IMG/VR virus record: IMGVR_UViG_3300032177_001216
Span: 1-27,821 of that record
Length of the DNA stretch: 27,821 bases
Direction: 5' to 3' (one strand)
Source: a virus
This document shows positions 8,264 through 15,799 of the stretch, one piece after another (position 1 is the first letter of the stretch; each line of letters begins with the position of its first letter). Position numbers and translations under genes: made by a program. A model generated the notes under the pieces. That model was not told the DNA's origin, ran no database searches, and saw nothing but the letters and a program-made list of their open reading frames with translations.

Positions 8264-9222
8264 TGCTTACTCCGATTTAGAAACTCATTGACTCTTATAT
8301 CTTCCCAACCGAAACAACGCAATTCTGAATATGCCACCTTTACATATTCTTCAACCCTGCAATGATCGTCTCCACGCATAACATTTACGACGCAACATTC
8401 AACGGCTTCCTCGATCACAAGATTATCAACCAGGTCCGCTATGTCAATTTTATGGATCGCCTCGACTTCCTCTATGATTTTTAACAACCGGACCGCCTGC
8501 TCCGGAGTATAAGTCTTGCAGGCCTGCTGAATTGCCTGCTCGATATTCGCTGACGCCTGGCCGTCTGTGATCGCAACCTGGCCGGCGCTTGCGCTCTCTC
8601 CCATATCCGCGCGCATTTTCTTTTCGGCCAACTCGTAAAACGCGATCTCTTTCAATGTAGTCTGCAACGCACTGATCGCAATATCCATTTCCTTAATCGG
8701 CATAATCGCTTTTCCGTGCTTCGTCCCCAGGTGAATTTCAAGCGTGCCGATCTTTGTCACTCGATCCTGTTGCATTAAGGCCAAGTCCATTAACTCTTGC
8801 TTCGGGCCAAAATCTGCTTCCACTCCAAACAGGACTGTATCTTTATAATGCACCGGCAAATTTTCGTTCGCAAAAATCCATTGTTGCAACCTATGGAATG
8901 AATTTTTATCAATGACTTCGCCATATCTTTCAAGCGCGTATTGCTCGCACTTCCGGACCGACCAATGCGCTCTGATCCAGTCACAATACGCCTCACCGTG
9001 CCGGCTATTTTTAATTATATCCGGCGCTCCCAGGGCCATTCCGACAGCATAAACTTTTGGTGCGTCAAGGATCTCCGGATCAATGACCATTCCAGGCCCT
9101 TGCGTCCCATTTTTTCCTTGATTTTCCAAATTTGATTTAGGTTCTGCTGTCCTCTGCGCGCTCTCTGTCCCAACCATAGGCACTTTTTGCTCCTTCTTCG
9201 TCTTCTTCTGTCCTGGCCTCAT
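8260..9222 (-). CDS. Putative terminase small subunit
   Basis: 320 residues. Charged, disordered N-terminus (first ~45 residues, rich in K, Q, N and G), then a helical region with WIRAHWSVRKCEQYALERYG that could be a helix-turn-helix, and a long helical C-terminal half. I do not see a diagnostic family signature. The call rests on the position immediately upstream of, and translationally coupled to, the large terminase, where the DNA-recognition subunit is normally encoded. It is longer than typical small terminases (about 150-200 residues). The cold-shock gene ends 16 bases upstream. An alternative is an unrelated DNA-binding protein. Confidence 0.55.
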   Translation of the reverse strand: MRPGQKKTKKEQKVPMVGTESAQRTAEPKSNLENQGKNGTQGPGMVIDPEILDAPKVYAVGMALGAPDIIKNSRHGEAYCDWIRAHWSVRKCEQYALERYGEVIDKNSFHRLQQWIFANENLPVHYKDTVLFGVEADFGPKQELMDLALMQQDRVTKIGTLEIHLGTKHGKAIMPIKEMDIAISALQTTLKEIAFYELAEKKMRADMGESASAGQVAITDGQASANIEQAIQQACKTYTPEQAVRLLKIIEEVEAIHKIDIADLVDNLVIEEAVECCVVNVMRGDDHCRVEEYVKVAYSELRCFGWEDIRVNEFLNRSKQ

Positions 9223-9238
9223 ACTTTCCTGGCCTCTC

Positions 9239-9535
9239 TTACGCCTTTACACGGCCCTTTCCGTTCGCTTTCTTTGCCGGTCTGCTCTCTTGTGCTTCGT
9301 TTCCTGCTTCTGCTCCAACCTTCTCGCCTTTTCCGATCACTGTTACGCCGTCCGCTTGCTCGCCCTTCGGTCCTTCCTTAACTTCAAACTCGACCACGTC
9401 CCCTTCGTCCAGGGATTTATAACCTTCGGACTGGATCGCGCTGAAATGCACGAACACGTCTTTGCCACCGTCTGCCGGTGTAATAAAACCATAACCCTTT
9501 TGACTGCTAAACCATTTAACCGTTCCCTTGCTCAT
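9239..9535 (-). CDS. Cold-shock domain protein
   Basis: 98 residues; AAGGAG 8 bases before the ATG. Residues 1-67 are a complete cold-shock domain: [15 protein letters not shown] with RNP1-type KGYGFI (13-18) and RNP2-type VFVHFSAI (27-34). Such proteins bind single-stranded nucleic acid and act as RNA chaperones or antiterminators. A ~30-residue tail rich in Lys, Ala, Gly and Glu, absent from the standard ~67-residue host proteins, could extend RNA contact. It is placed directly before the packaging genes in the same run of genes, so it may affect late transcript translation or termination (inference). Confidence 0.93.
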   Translation of the reverse strand: MSKGTVKWFSSQKGYGFITPADGGKDVFVHFSAIQSEGYKSLDEGDVVEFEVKEGPKGEQADGVTVIGKGEKVGAEAGNEAQESRPAKKANGKGRVKA

Positions 9536-9546
9536 TTCTCTCTCCT

Positions 9547-9912
9547 TTATGCTGTTTCAATTTCTTCTTTTTTGGCCTGCAATATTAGTATGCCGACTCT
9601 AAAAAAGACTTCATTGATCTGCGGTAATGGACGCGCTTCTTTTAATACTGTTTTCAAAAAATCATACTCCGGTATTTCAAGCGTTAATTTCGGATCACTT
9701 GTCTTAACGCTTTCCTCAACCTTAAATCTAATTTGTCTAAATAGCGCGTGTTCATTCCAGTCCATTCCCTTTTTGTCTTCACCCCATTTAACAACCACCT
9801 GTAAAAGCACCGAATAAAAAATCCCGATCGGACCACTGTTTCCTTCCGGCAGTGTGTGCAATTCTTTTGTCTCAACTGCCATATTGATAATGTATACGTC
9901 TCTCTTGCTCAT
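9547..9912 (-). CDS. Conserved-looking phage protein of unknown function
   Basis: 121 residues; ATG at 9912 overlaps the previous stop as ATGA, with AAGGAG well spaced. Predicted mixed alpha/beta, with hydrophobic stretches ([14 protein letters not shown] and [11 protein letters not shown]) but no clear membrane segment or catalytic motif. Ends 11 bases before the cold-shock gene. The tight coupling supports a real gene; I do not recognise the family. Confidence 0.7.
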   Translation of the reverse strand: MSKRDVYIINMAVETKELHTLPEGNSGPIGIFYSVLLQVVVKWGEDKKGMDWNEHALFRQIRFKVEESVKTSDPKLTLEIPEYDFLKTVLKEARPLPQINEVFFRVGILILQAKKEEIETA

Positions 9913-10172
9913 TGTTCTTTCTCCTTTTTGCTCTTACTCTTGTCTTCCTCGTCTTCCAATTTTTCCTCGACCATTTCTATAAGATCCTGCACTGTCTCAA
10001 TATTCTGTTCGTCGTCCGGATCAAATACGACGTCCAATTCATTCGCGACTTCGTCCAGGATCGCGCTAAACTCAATGATCCGGCTTTTAATATTGTCCTC
10101 TAACCGGACCTCGCCTGCGCGCTTGCGTAAAATTCTCTGACAGTGTTCAAGGACGACTTCTTCAACCAACAT
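9909..10172 (-). CDS. Small acidic protein, unknown function
   Basis: 87 residues, strongly acidic in the middle (DELDVVFDPDDEQ-type stretch) and Lys/Glu-rich at the end, probably helical or coiled-coil. AAGGGA precedes the ATG. The gene overlaps the upstream gene by 11 bases and the downstream gene by ATGA. No recognisable domain. Confidence 0.65.
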   Translation of the reverse strand: MLVEEVVLEHCQRILRKRAGEVRLEDNIKSRIIEFSAILDEVANELDVVFDPDDEQNIETVQDLIEMVEEKLEDEEDKSKSKKEKEQ

Positions 10173-10428
10173 TTCTTTTTCCCTTCCAATTATTTTTTAC
10201 TTCTTCGATCCGCGCTATCATAACATTTAAGCACGTCTGCAATTCTCTTATCTCCTTCATACCATACATATTAAAATCAATTCTATTAAATAATTTTATT
10301 CCGAGCGTAATTTCAGACTCGTCTTCTATTAGCGCCGGTAAGTCTCCAACTGCTTCCATTTCAAGATCAAGGTCCTGGCCATTCAGATCACGCTTCCCGA
10401 CAATAAATATTTTTATTTCTTCGCTCAT
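10162..10428 (-). CDS. Small protein, unknown function
   Basis: 88 residues starting MSEEIKIFIVGKRD. The ATG at 10428 is chosen over one at 10455 because it forms an ATGA overlap with the upstream stop and has GAGGT before it. The N-terminal half looks beta-rich; the C-terminal half is a helix (MKEIRELQTCLNVMIARIEE). No family recognised. Confidence 0.65.
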   Translation of the reverse strand: MSEEIKIFIVGKRDLNGQDLDLEMEAVGDLPALIEDESEITLGIKLFNRIDFNMYGMKEIRELQTCLNVMIARIEEVKNNWKGKRNVG

Positions 10429-10616
10429 TGCATTGACCTCGGATATACTCCCCATTTATTCTTAAATCTTTCTCCCTCGCGTGCGATCTGTGCGTCTAAT
10501 AATTTATCAAACCTATCTATCGTCGCCTGCGGTGACATTGCTTTACATACCGGACAAACGTCAACCTCATAACAAACTTGTTCGTGGCCTGCCGAGCATA
10601 CTTTCATTAACGACAT
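10425..10616 (-). CDS. Small zinc-ribbon protein (CxxGH...CPxC)
   Basis: 63 residues. Cysteine/histidine pattern CSAGHEQVCYEVDVCPVC (residues 7-24) is a compact metal-binding knuckle, followed by a helix. It closely resembles the start of the protein at 25502-25693 (CSDGHDEICHEGRTCPAC), so the phage carries two members of this small family. The upstream ParB-like gene ends 3 bases before; AGGA precedes the start. Role unknown; likely DNA-, RNA- or protein-binding. Confidence 0.75.
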   Translation of the reverse strand: MSLMKVCSAGHEQVCYEVDVCPVCKAMSPQATIDRFDKLLDAQIAREGERFKNKWGVYPRSMQ

Positions 10617-10618
10617 AT

Positions 10619-11383
10619 CTATCCTTGTGTCTCCGGTATCAACGGAATTTTATGCTCCGTCATATATAAGTCCAGGGCCTTCTGAAATTCGATCGTCATA
10701 TTTAATTTATCTCGATAGCAGATCTCGGCTATTTTATCAACCTGCTCTTTTAATCTCTTGTCCATTGTAACTGTAATATGCGTCGCTCCACCGAAAGTAA
10801 AAAACATAAAATTATAAGGCACGGTGTGTCCAAACTCCGCAAATAACTTTTGCAGTATTTCGGCCAGGTCGTCAATATTTTTTATGTCATTTTTTGCTTC
10901 GTCAAACGCCTTCTTCATATCCGGCGGTAAATGCTCGCGCGCCTGCTTTATTAAACCGTCCAGGGACTTCTTATTTTTTATCATTAACATTTCTTCGACC
11001 TTCTCGTCTCCATACTGCGCTACCAGGCGAGAATAATTCTGCGTGAAGATCTCCGGATCTATTGATCCGGTCGTAATATTGTCTGACATACTATCTGCGA
11101 TCGCCTCGTCTCGGCTCTCATACTCTCCGATAATGCAAGGCAACTCTGTCGCTTTCAGTATCTTCGACGCTTCGTATCTATGATTTCCCTTTACGATCTC
11201 ATACTTTTTGATAATGTCATTCCACCAAACCTTTAACGGTTGATCGAAACCGCGCTTGTCGATCTTCGCAACCAGGTCCGCAAACGTCGGATCGTCCATT
11301 GCGTTCGCGTTCTCACGCATACGGATCAATTGATCCATAGGGATAATAACTATTTTTCCGTTTATCACTCCATTTATTCCCAT
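10619..11383 (-). CDS. ParB/Srx-fold domain protein
   Basis: 254 residues. The N-terminal ~120 residues match the ParB/sulfiredoxin fold: an opening strand (IVIIPMDQLI), NAMDDPTFADLVAKIDKRGF (box I region) and the nucleotide-binding box IVKGNHRYEASKIL at ~63-76, corresponding to the G(H/N)HRxxA motif. The rest is helical (SLDGLIKQAREHLPPDMK) with a C-terminal region like a dimerisation domain. In phages such domains act as nucleases, DNA-binding clamps or CTP/ATP switches. No ParA gene is nearby, so plasmid-style partition is unlikely. The ribosome site (GGGTGA) is weak, and the gene starts 4 bases after the preceding stop. Confidence 0.85.
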   Translation of the reverse strand: MGINGVINGKIVIIPMDQLIRMRENANAMDDPTFADLVAKIDKRGFDQPLKVWWNDIIKKYEIVKGNHRYEASKILKATELPCIIGEYESRDEAIADSMSDNITTGSIDPEIFTQNYSRLVAQYGDEKVEEMLMIKNKKSLDGLIKQAREHLPPDMKKAFDEAKNDIKNIDDLAEILQKLFAEFGHTVPYNFMFFTFGGATHITVTMDKRLKEQVDKIAEICYRDKLNMTIEFQKALDLYMTEHKIPLIPETQG

Positions 11384-11387
11384 AGCG

Positions 11388-11762
11388 TCACCCGATAATA
11401 TGCTGTTTCGTCATAGTCATTTCGACTTGTGTTTCAATTGTTACAGTCCGTCCCTCTCCAACTCCGATAGAGTCCTGCGCTCTTTCCTGCCGGATCGCGT
11501 CTCTCATTCTCTGCTCTTGCTTTGCTCTGACCTGGGCCACCTTCTCGTCTTCTTTTCTACGCTTGCGCCGGCATATCGGACAGATCTGCGGTGGATTTAA
11601 TTTTAGATCCGGACGATCTTTTTTCAATTCCTTTTCCTTCAAAATTAAGTCGCGCTGATCCTGCCAAACCCAAACAAATTCTTCCTTGCAGTCATTGCAG
11701 GCCAGGACCTTATCTCTGTAATATTGATTTGCTCCGTCTTTATCCTTATGCGTATCGCTCAT
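11388..11762 (-). CDS. Zinc-ribbon protein
   Basis: 124 residues. Two Cys pairs, CNDC (22-25) and CPIC (61-64), frame a region with EFVWVWQDQRDL, resembling the zf-trcl type of probable zinc ribbon. Basic RRKRRK follows the second pair, then a helical tail. The gene start overlaps the previous stop by one base (TAATG). Probably a nucleic-acid-binding accessory protein; function not known. Confidence 0.75.
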   Translation of the reverse strand: MSDTHKDKDGANQYYRDKVLACNDCKEEFVWVWQDQRDLILKEKELKKDRPDLKLNPPQICPICRRKRRKEDEKVAQVRAKQEQRMRDAIRQERAQDSIGVGEGRTVTIETQVEMTMTKQHIIG

Positions 11763-12034
11763 TATTTCCTTCCCCCTTTCTTCAACAAAGTAATTTCACC
11801 TTTCACTTTTTTTTCCGTTCCGTAAATAACTATATCCGCATTGACGATTTCTATTTGATCGCCTTTGAATACAAGCGGAAACGGCCGGTCCGGATCTCCG
11901 ATCGGTATTGTTACAATGTCCAGTTTTATTACTCTGTTGTCCGGTGGTGGTAACTTAACATCAACCAACGGCACTAACTTTTTCTGCTCCTTGTCATATG
12001 CAACTCTTACCTTAAACACTTTTAGTTTTTTCAT
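11762..12034 (-). CDS. Small beta-rich protein, unknown function
   Basis: 90 residues, mostly alternating hydrophobic and charged residues typical of a small beta-barrel or sandwich, e.g. ADIVIYGTEKKVKGEITLLK near the end. TAATG overlaps with both neighbours show it belongs to the operon downstream of the sugar genes. No motif recognised. Confidence 0.65.
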   Translation of the reverse strand: MKKLKVFKVRVAYDKEQKKLVPLVDVKLPPPDNRVIKLDIVTIPIGDPDRPFPLVFKGDQIEIVNADIVIYGTEKKVKGEITLLKKGGRK

Positions 12035-12510
12035 TATCCGTCCACCTCACCTTTCCACTTAAACTGTATTGTTTCGTCATTCCACTTTACTCTAAATTCG
12101 TCCGGCGTCTCACGATCATAAGGACGTTTAACCAGGTTTATCAAGTAACATAGGTCGTTCCCGATCGCCTTAAAACCGTGAAGGACGCCAGTCGGAATAT
12201 GCACCACGCACGGATTATTTTCTCCAATGACCAGGTCCATTGATCGTCCCTTCGACTCTGATCCTTCGCGATTATCAAACAGTCCAACCCTGGCCATACC
12301 TTTAACCACGCAAAAATTGTCGTCTTGTAATTTATGATAGTGCCAGGCTTTGACGATCCCAGGATAACACGTTGTCATATATACCTGGCCGAAACCTTCA
12401 AAAAATTTATCGTCACTTCGGATCATTTCCATTAAAAATCCGCGCTCGTCTGCAACGACTTTCAACTTTTTAACAACTACTCCGATTATCGGTCCGTCTT
12501 CATAATTCAA
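12034..12510 (-). CDS. dTDP-4-dehydrorhamnose 3,5-epimerase-like cupin
   Basis: 158 residues, an RmlC-type cupin. Recognisable elements are DERGFLMEM (family DxRG), AWHYHKLQDDNFCVVKG in place of the classical RGLHYQ catalytic strand, VHIPTGVLHGFKA (family IPxGxxHGF) and a C-terminal WNDETIQFKW like the family GIxWNDPxxxIxW. It should act on dTDP-4-keto-6-deoxyglucose made by the RmlB homologue encoded upstream. The altered HYHK active site suggests single-carbon epimerisation or isomerisation rather than standard rhamnose synthesis (inference). Overlaps the Fic gene by 11 bases. No RmlD-like reductase is in the window. Confidence 0.85.
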   Translation of the reverse strand: MNYEDGPIIGVVVKKLKVVADERGFLMEMIRSDDKFFEGFGQVYMTTCYPGIVKAWHYHKLQDDNFCVVKGMARVGLFDNREGSESKGRSMDLVIGENNPCVVHIPTGVLHGFKAIGNDLCYLINLVKRPYDRETPDEFRVKWNDETIQFKWKGEVDG

Positions 12511-13087
12511 TGTCTTTCTCCTTTCGTCTAAAAAATTGTTCTAAAAAACTTACTCTCGGCTTCCCAACTGCCAGGCTTCCTTTCCAGTATATTGCTTCCT
12601 CTGCAAACCATTTATAATAATCTCCACGTTTTACTGCATAGATACAAACTATTTCGTGTTCGCATTTCATTAACTGCCAATTCAAAATCATTCGTCCGGT
12701 CCGGCCATTACCGTCTGCAAAAGGGTGTATACGCTCGAATATTATATGCGCTTCCTTTATCTTCTGAAATGTATCCGCGTCTCTATAAACTTCAAACCAT
12801 TTCTTCATTAAATTAGGAACGTCCTTAAAATTAGGACAATTCCTATACCCGACGCTGACGTTACACTTCCTAAACTCTCCGGCGATCCTCTTATTGTTAC
12901 GCCACATTATGTCGCCGTGCGCGCGCAGGACAGTAAATATATTTAGGTTCACTTCCGTAAATCTGCGCCAGGCGTCAAAACTATCCTGGTCCGCAACCGG
13001 ATCGTCTATACCCTCGATCAAATTACTTTCTCTAATCCAGGGTTTATGTAACTCCATAAAATCGTTCATAGTGCTTACCGTGATCAC
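12500..13087 (-). CDS. Fic-domain protein with N-terminal inhibitory motif
   Basis: 195 residues. The Fic signature HPFADGNGRTGR (121-132) is complete, including catalytic His121 and the anion-binding GNGR. Residues 21-26, SNLIEG, match the (S/T)xxxE(G/N) inhibitory helix motif of class II Fic proteins, so the enzyme is probably self-inhibited. Fic enzymes transfer AMP, UMP, phosphocholine or phosphate to hydroxyls of proteins. The start is a GTG overlapping the RmlA-like stop as GTGA; an internal ATG at 13069 is an alternative and both have weak ribosome sites. It is flanked on both sides by nucleotide-sugar genes with overlaps, which suggests a shared pathway rather than a free-standing toxin; no separate antitoxin gene is present. 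Confidence 0.93.
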   Translation of the reverse strand: MITVSTMNDFMELHKPWIRESNLIEGIDDPVADQDSFDAWRRFTEVNLNIFTVLRAHGDIMWRNNKRIAGEFRKCNVSVGYRNCPNFKDVPNLMKKWFEVYRDADTFQKIKEAHIIFERIHPFADGNGRTGRMILNWQLMKCEHEIVCIYAVKRGDYYKWFAEEAIYWKGSLAVGKPRVSFLEQFFRRKEKDIEL

Positions 13088-13815
13088 GCAATAGATCCGA
13101 CCATTTTCTCTGCGATTTCAAGCGTTTCAAAAGATCCGCAGTCTGTCCAACGGCCGGTGATTTTGTTTATTACTGCGCAACCATTTTTGACATATCGTTT
13201 ATTAAGATCGGTGACTTCCAATTCTCCACGCGCTGACGGCCGGCACGTTTTGATAATATCAAATACGTCCGGTGTATAAAAGTAAACTCCGATCAAGACT
13301 TCTTTACTCGGAGCAGGGTTCGGCTTTTCTATAATGTCAACCGCATTGCCTTCCGGATCTCTTATAAGGACTCCAAACTTCTCCGGCTTATCAACCTCGG
13401 CACTAAATAAAAACGCCTTTGACGGATCGCTGTCTTCCGCAAAGGCTTTTACAAAAGGTCTTAAATTGAGATCAAATAAATTGTCTCCCAGGATCGCGCA
13501 GACTTTATCATTACCTGCAAACGTCCTGGCCAGGCCGATCGCTTCTGCTATTCCACCGGCTTTGTCCTGGATCGAATACGAAACATTGACTCCACGATCA
13601 CGACCGCTTCCAAGATATTTTACTACACTGGCCCAGTGTTCACCGCCAACTATCACGTGAATATCTGTTATGCCGGCTTCGATCATTTTTTCAAACGGAT
13701 AATCCAACATAAATTTCCGTCCGATCCGTTGCAGGTGCTTATTTAATACTGACGTCAACGGATATAATCTCGTTCCTTCACCGCCACATAATAAAATTCC
13801 TTTCACATTCGGCAT
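13084..13815 (-). CDS. rmlA: Glucose-1-phosphate thymidylyltransferase-like (RmlA family)
   Basis: 243 residues. Nucleotidyltransferase signature GGEGTRLYPLT (11-21), base-binding loop QDKAGGIAEAI (~83-93), metal-binding LGDN (109-112), VDIIEKPNP, GVYFYTPDVFDI and WTDCGSFETLE. It should couple glucose-1-phosphate to dTTP, giving dTDP-glucose plus pyrophosphate. It is a short form without the C-terminal extension of the ~290-residue enzymes. The usual PxxxKPM after the signature reads RIGRKFM here, a small departure. Strong ribosome site AAGGAG before the ATG. A 122-residue gene of unknown role separates it from the dehydratase gene; the Fic gene is coupled downstream. Confidence 0.9.
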   Translation of the reverse strand: MPNVKGILLCGGEGTRLYPLTSVLNKHLQRIGRKFMLDYPFEKMIEAGITDIHVIVGGEHWASVVKYLGSGRDRGVNVSYSIQDKAGGIAEAIGLARTFAGNDKVCAILGDNLFDLNLRPFVKAFAEDSDPSKAFLFSAEVDKPEKFGVLIRDPEGNAVDIIEKPNPAPSKEVLIGVYFYTPDVFDIIKTCRPSARGELEVTDLNKRYVKNGCAVINKITGRWTDCGSFETLEIAEKMVGSIA

Positions 13816-13830
13816 AACTTTCTCCTTATC

Positions 13831-14199
13831 TTACCCTTTTCGTCTTGCGTGTCTTTGAAATAGAAGCGCGTTTAACTGGCGCTCGATCCAATTCACCAGG
13901 CCTTCGAGCGTTTTTTCATTTTCGGGGTGCTTGCAATAAACGTCAAACTCCATAAAAATATCTCTTAACTCGCAATAATAACAAAGATTATTCGCCGGAC
14001 CTTGAAACTCTATAAGACCTCGTCTCCGGTGATCTTCCAATTGAGTCATAAGACACGACCATAAATACCCGATCGTTTCGTCAATTCCTGTCGGCTTTCC
14101 ATTACCGCCGGATATAACGATCAGATCGTGCAACCATAAATGGATCTGCGCAGGAGTGATTAACTGCTCTGCTGTGTCGTATAACTCGCACCTTTGCAT
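13831..14199 (-). CDS. Unknown protein inside the dTDP-sugar operon
   Basis: 122 residues, mainly helical. Contains a cluster NNLCYYCELRD...YCKHPEN with three Cys and a His that could bind a metal, plus a basic C-terminus (RHARRKG). It starts one base after the dehydratase stop (TAATATG) and lacks a good ribosome site, so translation is probably coupled. No family recognised. Its place between RmlB- and RmlA-like genes suggests an accessory role in the same pathway (inference only). Confidence 0.65.
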   Translation of the reverse strand: MQRCELYDTAEQLITPAQIHLWLHDLIVISGGNGKPTGIDETIGYLWSCLMTQLEDHRRRGLIEFQGPANNLCYYCELRDIFMEFDVYCKHPENEKTLEGLVNWIERQLNALLFQRHARRKG

Positions 14200-14200
14200 A

Positions 14201-15274
14201 TTATATTAGCCACCATTGATTTTCTTTATACCATTTAACTGCCGACTCTATACCGCCTTGCAGATCCCATTTCGGCTTCCAACCTAACGCCTGGATCTTG
14301 TCCGTGTTTAACGCATAACGCCGATCGTGATTAGGCCGGATAATGCTGTCGTCAATATACTGGATCATATCTTCCGGCTTTCCAAGCGTGCGGAGAATGA
14401 TCCTGGCCAATTCGATATTCTCTAATTCCTGGCCACCTGCTATATGATATATTCCTCTTGCTTTTTGATTTATCAAAAAACGGATCGCTGAAACGTGATC
14501 CTCAACTCTTAACCACATACGCTTCTGCTTTCCGTCTCCATATACCGGCAACGGTTCATTCGCCAGGGCCTTCTTCACCCAGGCCGGTAAAACTTTTTGA
14601 GGGTGTTGAAAATTACCATAATTATTTTCTGTCCGCGTGATCAATAAAGGTATTTTGTATGTCTGCGCATATCCCAGGCATAGCATATCGGCGCAGGCCT
14701 TCGTTGACGAATACGGATTTGTCGGATTTAACGGACTTTCTTCTGTGTGTCCGTTTTGATCCAGGGCGCACGGTCCGTAAACTTCGTCCGTGCTGATCTG
14801 AACAAATAATTTAACTGGATTTTTTCTGACGGCTTCAAGAAGATTATACGTTCCGTCAATATTCGACTGGATAAAAGGCTTTGGATCGCGGACTGAATAG
14901 TCCACGAATGTTTTTGCAGAAAAATTTATCAATACATCAACGCCTTCAAGCAATTCTGTAAAATTAGGATCGTTAATATCGCAGTAAACTAATTTGAAAT
15001 GCGGAAACGATCCGGCCTCACTGATCAGATATTCCAGGCGTCGCAGATTTTTCTGATCACTGTTGCGCGCAACTCCTATGACTTGTAACCCTTCCTCAAA
15101 TACGATCTCTTTTGCAAACGTGCTTCCTATAAATCCCAAAACGCCAGTGACCAGGATCTTTTTAATTTCTTTCGGCTCTGCCAATGGCTTAAATTCCGGT
15201 GCAGGTGCTTCCGCAGGGACAAGGCCCATAGAGACTGACTCATTCATTTTTACGCCGTCGCTAAATCCACCCAT
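14201..15274 (-). CDS. rmlB: dTDP-glucose 4,6-dehydratase-like (RmlB family SDR)
   Basis: 357 residues; AAGGAG 8 bases before the ATG at 15274. An N-terminal extension of ~35 Pro/Ala/Glu-rich residues precedes a Rossmann fold with TGVLGFIGS (43-51). Catalytic features of the extended SDR dehydratases are present: STDEVYG (161-167, Thr/Asp/Glu triad), YSSTK (188-192, YxxxK), TRTENNYGNFQHPQKVLP and RPNHDRRYALNTDKI (substrate loop, like RPGHDRRYAID). It should convert dTDP-glucose to dTDP-4-keto-6-deoxyglucose with bound NAD. Second gene after the promoter at 15764-15792. Very likely an active enzyme. Confidence 0.93.
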   Translation of the reverse strand: MGGFSDGVKMNESVSMGLVPAEAPAPEFKPLAEPKEIKKILVTGVLGFIGSTFAKEIVFEEGLQVIGVARNSDQKNLRRLEYLISEAGSFPHFKLVYCDINDPNFTELLEGVDVLINFSAKTFVDYSVRDPKPFIQSNIDGTYNLLEAVRKNPVKLFVQISTDEVYGPCALDQNGHTEESPLNPTNPYSSTKACADMLCLGYAQTYKIPLLITRTENNYGNFQHPQKVLPAWVKKALANEPLPVYGDGKQKRMWLRVEDHVSAIRFLINQKARGIYHIAGGQELENIELARIILRTLGKPEDMIQYIDDSIIRPNHDRRYALNTDKIQALGWKPKWDLQGGIESAVKWYKENQWWLI

Positions 15275-15277
15275 AAC

Positions 15278-15556
15278 TTAATCTCCTTCCTTTTGTATAC
15301 TGCATATTTTATCAAACTCTTTTAATCCCAGGCGCTGACATAACTTCCGTAAAATTTCTTCCCTGTTCGCCTCATTGCTCCCAAACTCACGCCAAAATTG
15401 CCGGCGTTCTTGTCGAGAAATTCCGGCAGTGTGAAAAAAATGATCGACTTTATATAAGACGAGTATACCACGCTCTAATCTTTTTTTACTTCGCTTATAT
15501 TGTATATCACGGACGAAATTTCCTAACCATAATAAAAATTTAATTTTTATCGGCAT
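15278..15556 (-). CDS. Small basic protein, first gene of the sugar operon
   Basis: 92 residues, basic and helical (RSKKRLERG, SRQERRQFWREFG, REEILRKLCQRLGL). GAGGAC lies about 7 bases before the ATG. It is the first annotated gene downstream of the promoter at 15764-15792 and ends 3 bases before the dehydratase start. Could bind nucleic acid, but no family is recognised. Confidence 0.65.
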   Translation of the reverse strand: MPIKIKFLLWLGNFVRDIQYKRSKKRLERGILVLYKVDHFFHTAGISRQERRQFWREFGSNEANREEILRKLCQRLGLKEFDKICSIQKEGD

Positions 15557-15719
15557 AGGATCGTCCTCAAAATAATTATTTTAGAGAAAAAAGAATTACA
15601 GGCAGGTGTGATCTGTGGTGTTACAGGTGCAGAATTACAGAATAACCGAATGATAATGTCTTTCACTATACCTCGCATTGACAGAATGACTTAACTCTCG
15701 ATATTACCGGTCGTCTTGC

Positions 15720-15740
15720 TCAAAACTTACAACCTATCAT
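15720..15740 (-). CDS. Possible 6-residue leader peptide (MIGCKF)
   Basis: ATG at 15740 preceded by AGAAGG about 5 bases upstream, encoding M-I-G-C-K-F and a TGA. It lies about 15 bases after the expected start of the transcript from 15764-15792. Such a short frame can arise by chance; position and ribosome site are the only support. Confidence 0.25.
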   Translation of the reverse strand: MIGCKF

Positions 15741-15763
15741 ATGACCTTCTTATACTTATCGCG

Positions 15764-15792
15764 AGTATATCATAAGATTATGTTTCTGTCAA
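15764..15792 (-). promoter_or_regulatory. Predicted strong promoter for sugar operon and packaging genes, with operator-like palindrome
   Basis: Minus-strand TTGACA (15787-15792), 17-base spacer, TATACT (15764-15769). The imperfect palindrome ATACTCGCGATAAGTAT (15752-15768) overlaps the -10 and start site and resembles one at 27269-27285. It lies just after the RuvC-like gene, in a 243-base gap (15557-15799). The rest of the gap holds a possible short peptide and three TTACAG copies (15596, 15621, 15635 on the plus strand). I see no terminator in the gap. Confidence 0.8.
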
Positions 15793-15799
15793 TGTTTTG

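Noticed and set aside
12500-13087. Fic as a Fic/FicT toxin-antitoxin pair
   Set aside because: No separate antitoxin gene is next to it; the inhibitory motif is in the same chain and both neighbours are sugar genes.
15547-15666. GTG-initiated 39-codon frame in the gap before the small basic gene
   Set aside because: Ribosome site is weak, the product (runs of Ile, Phe, Cys) looks non-phage-like, and it overlaps the next start by 10 bases; not supported enough to call.
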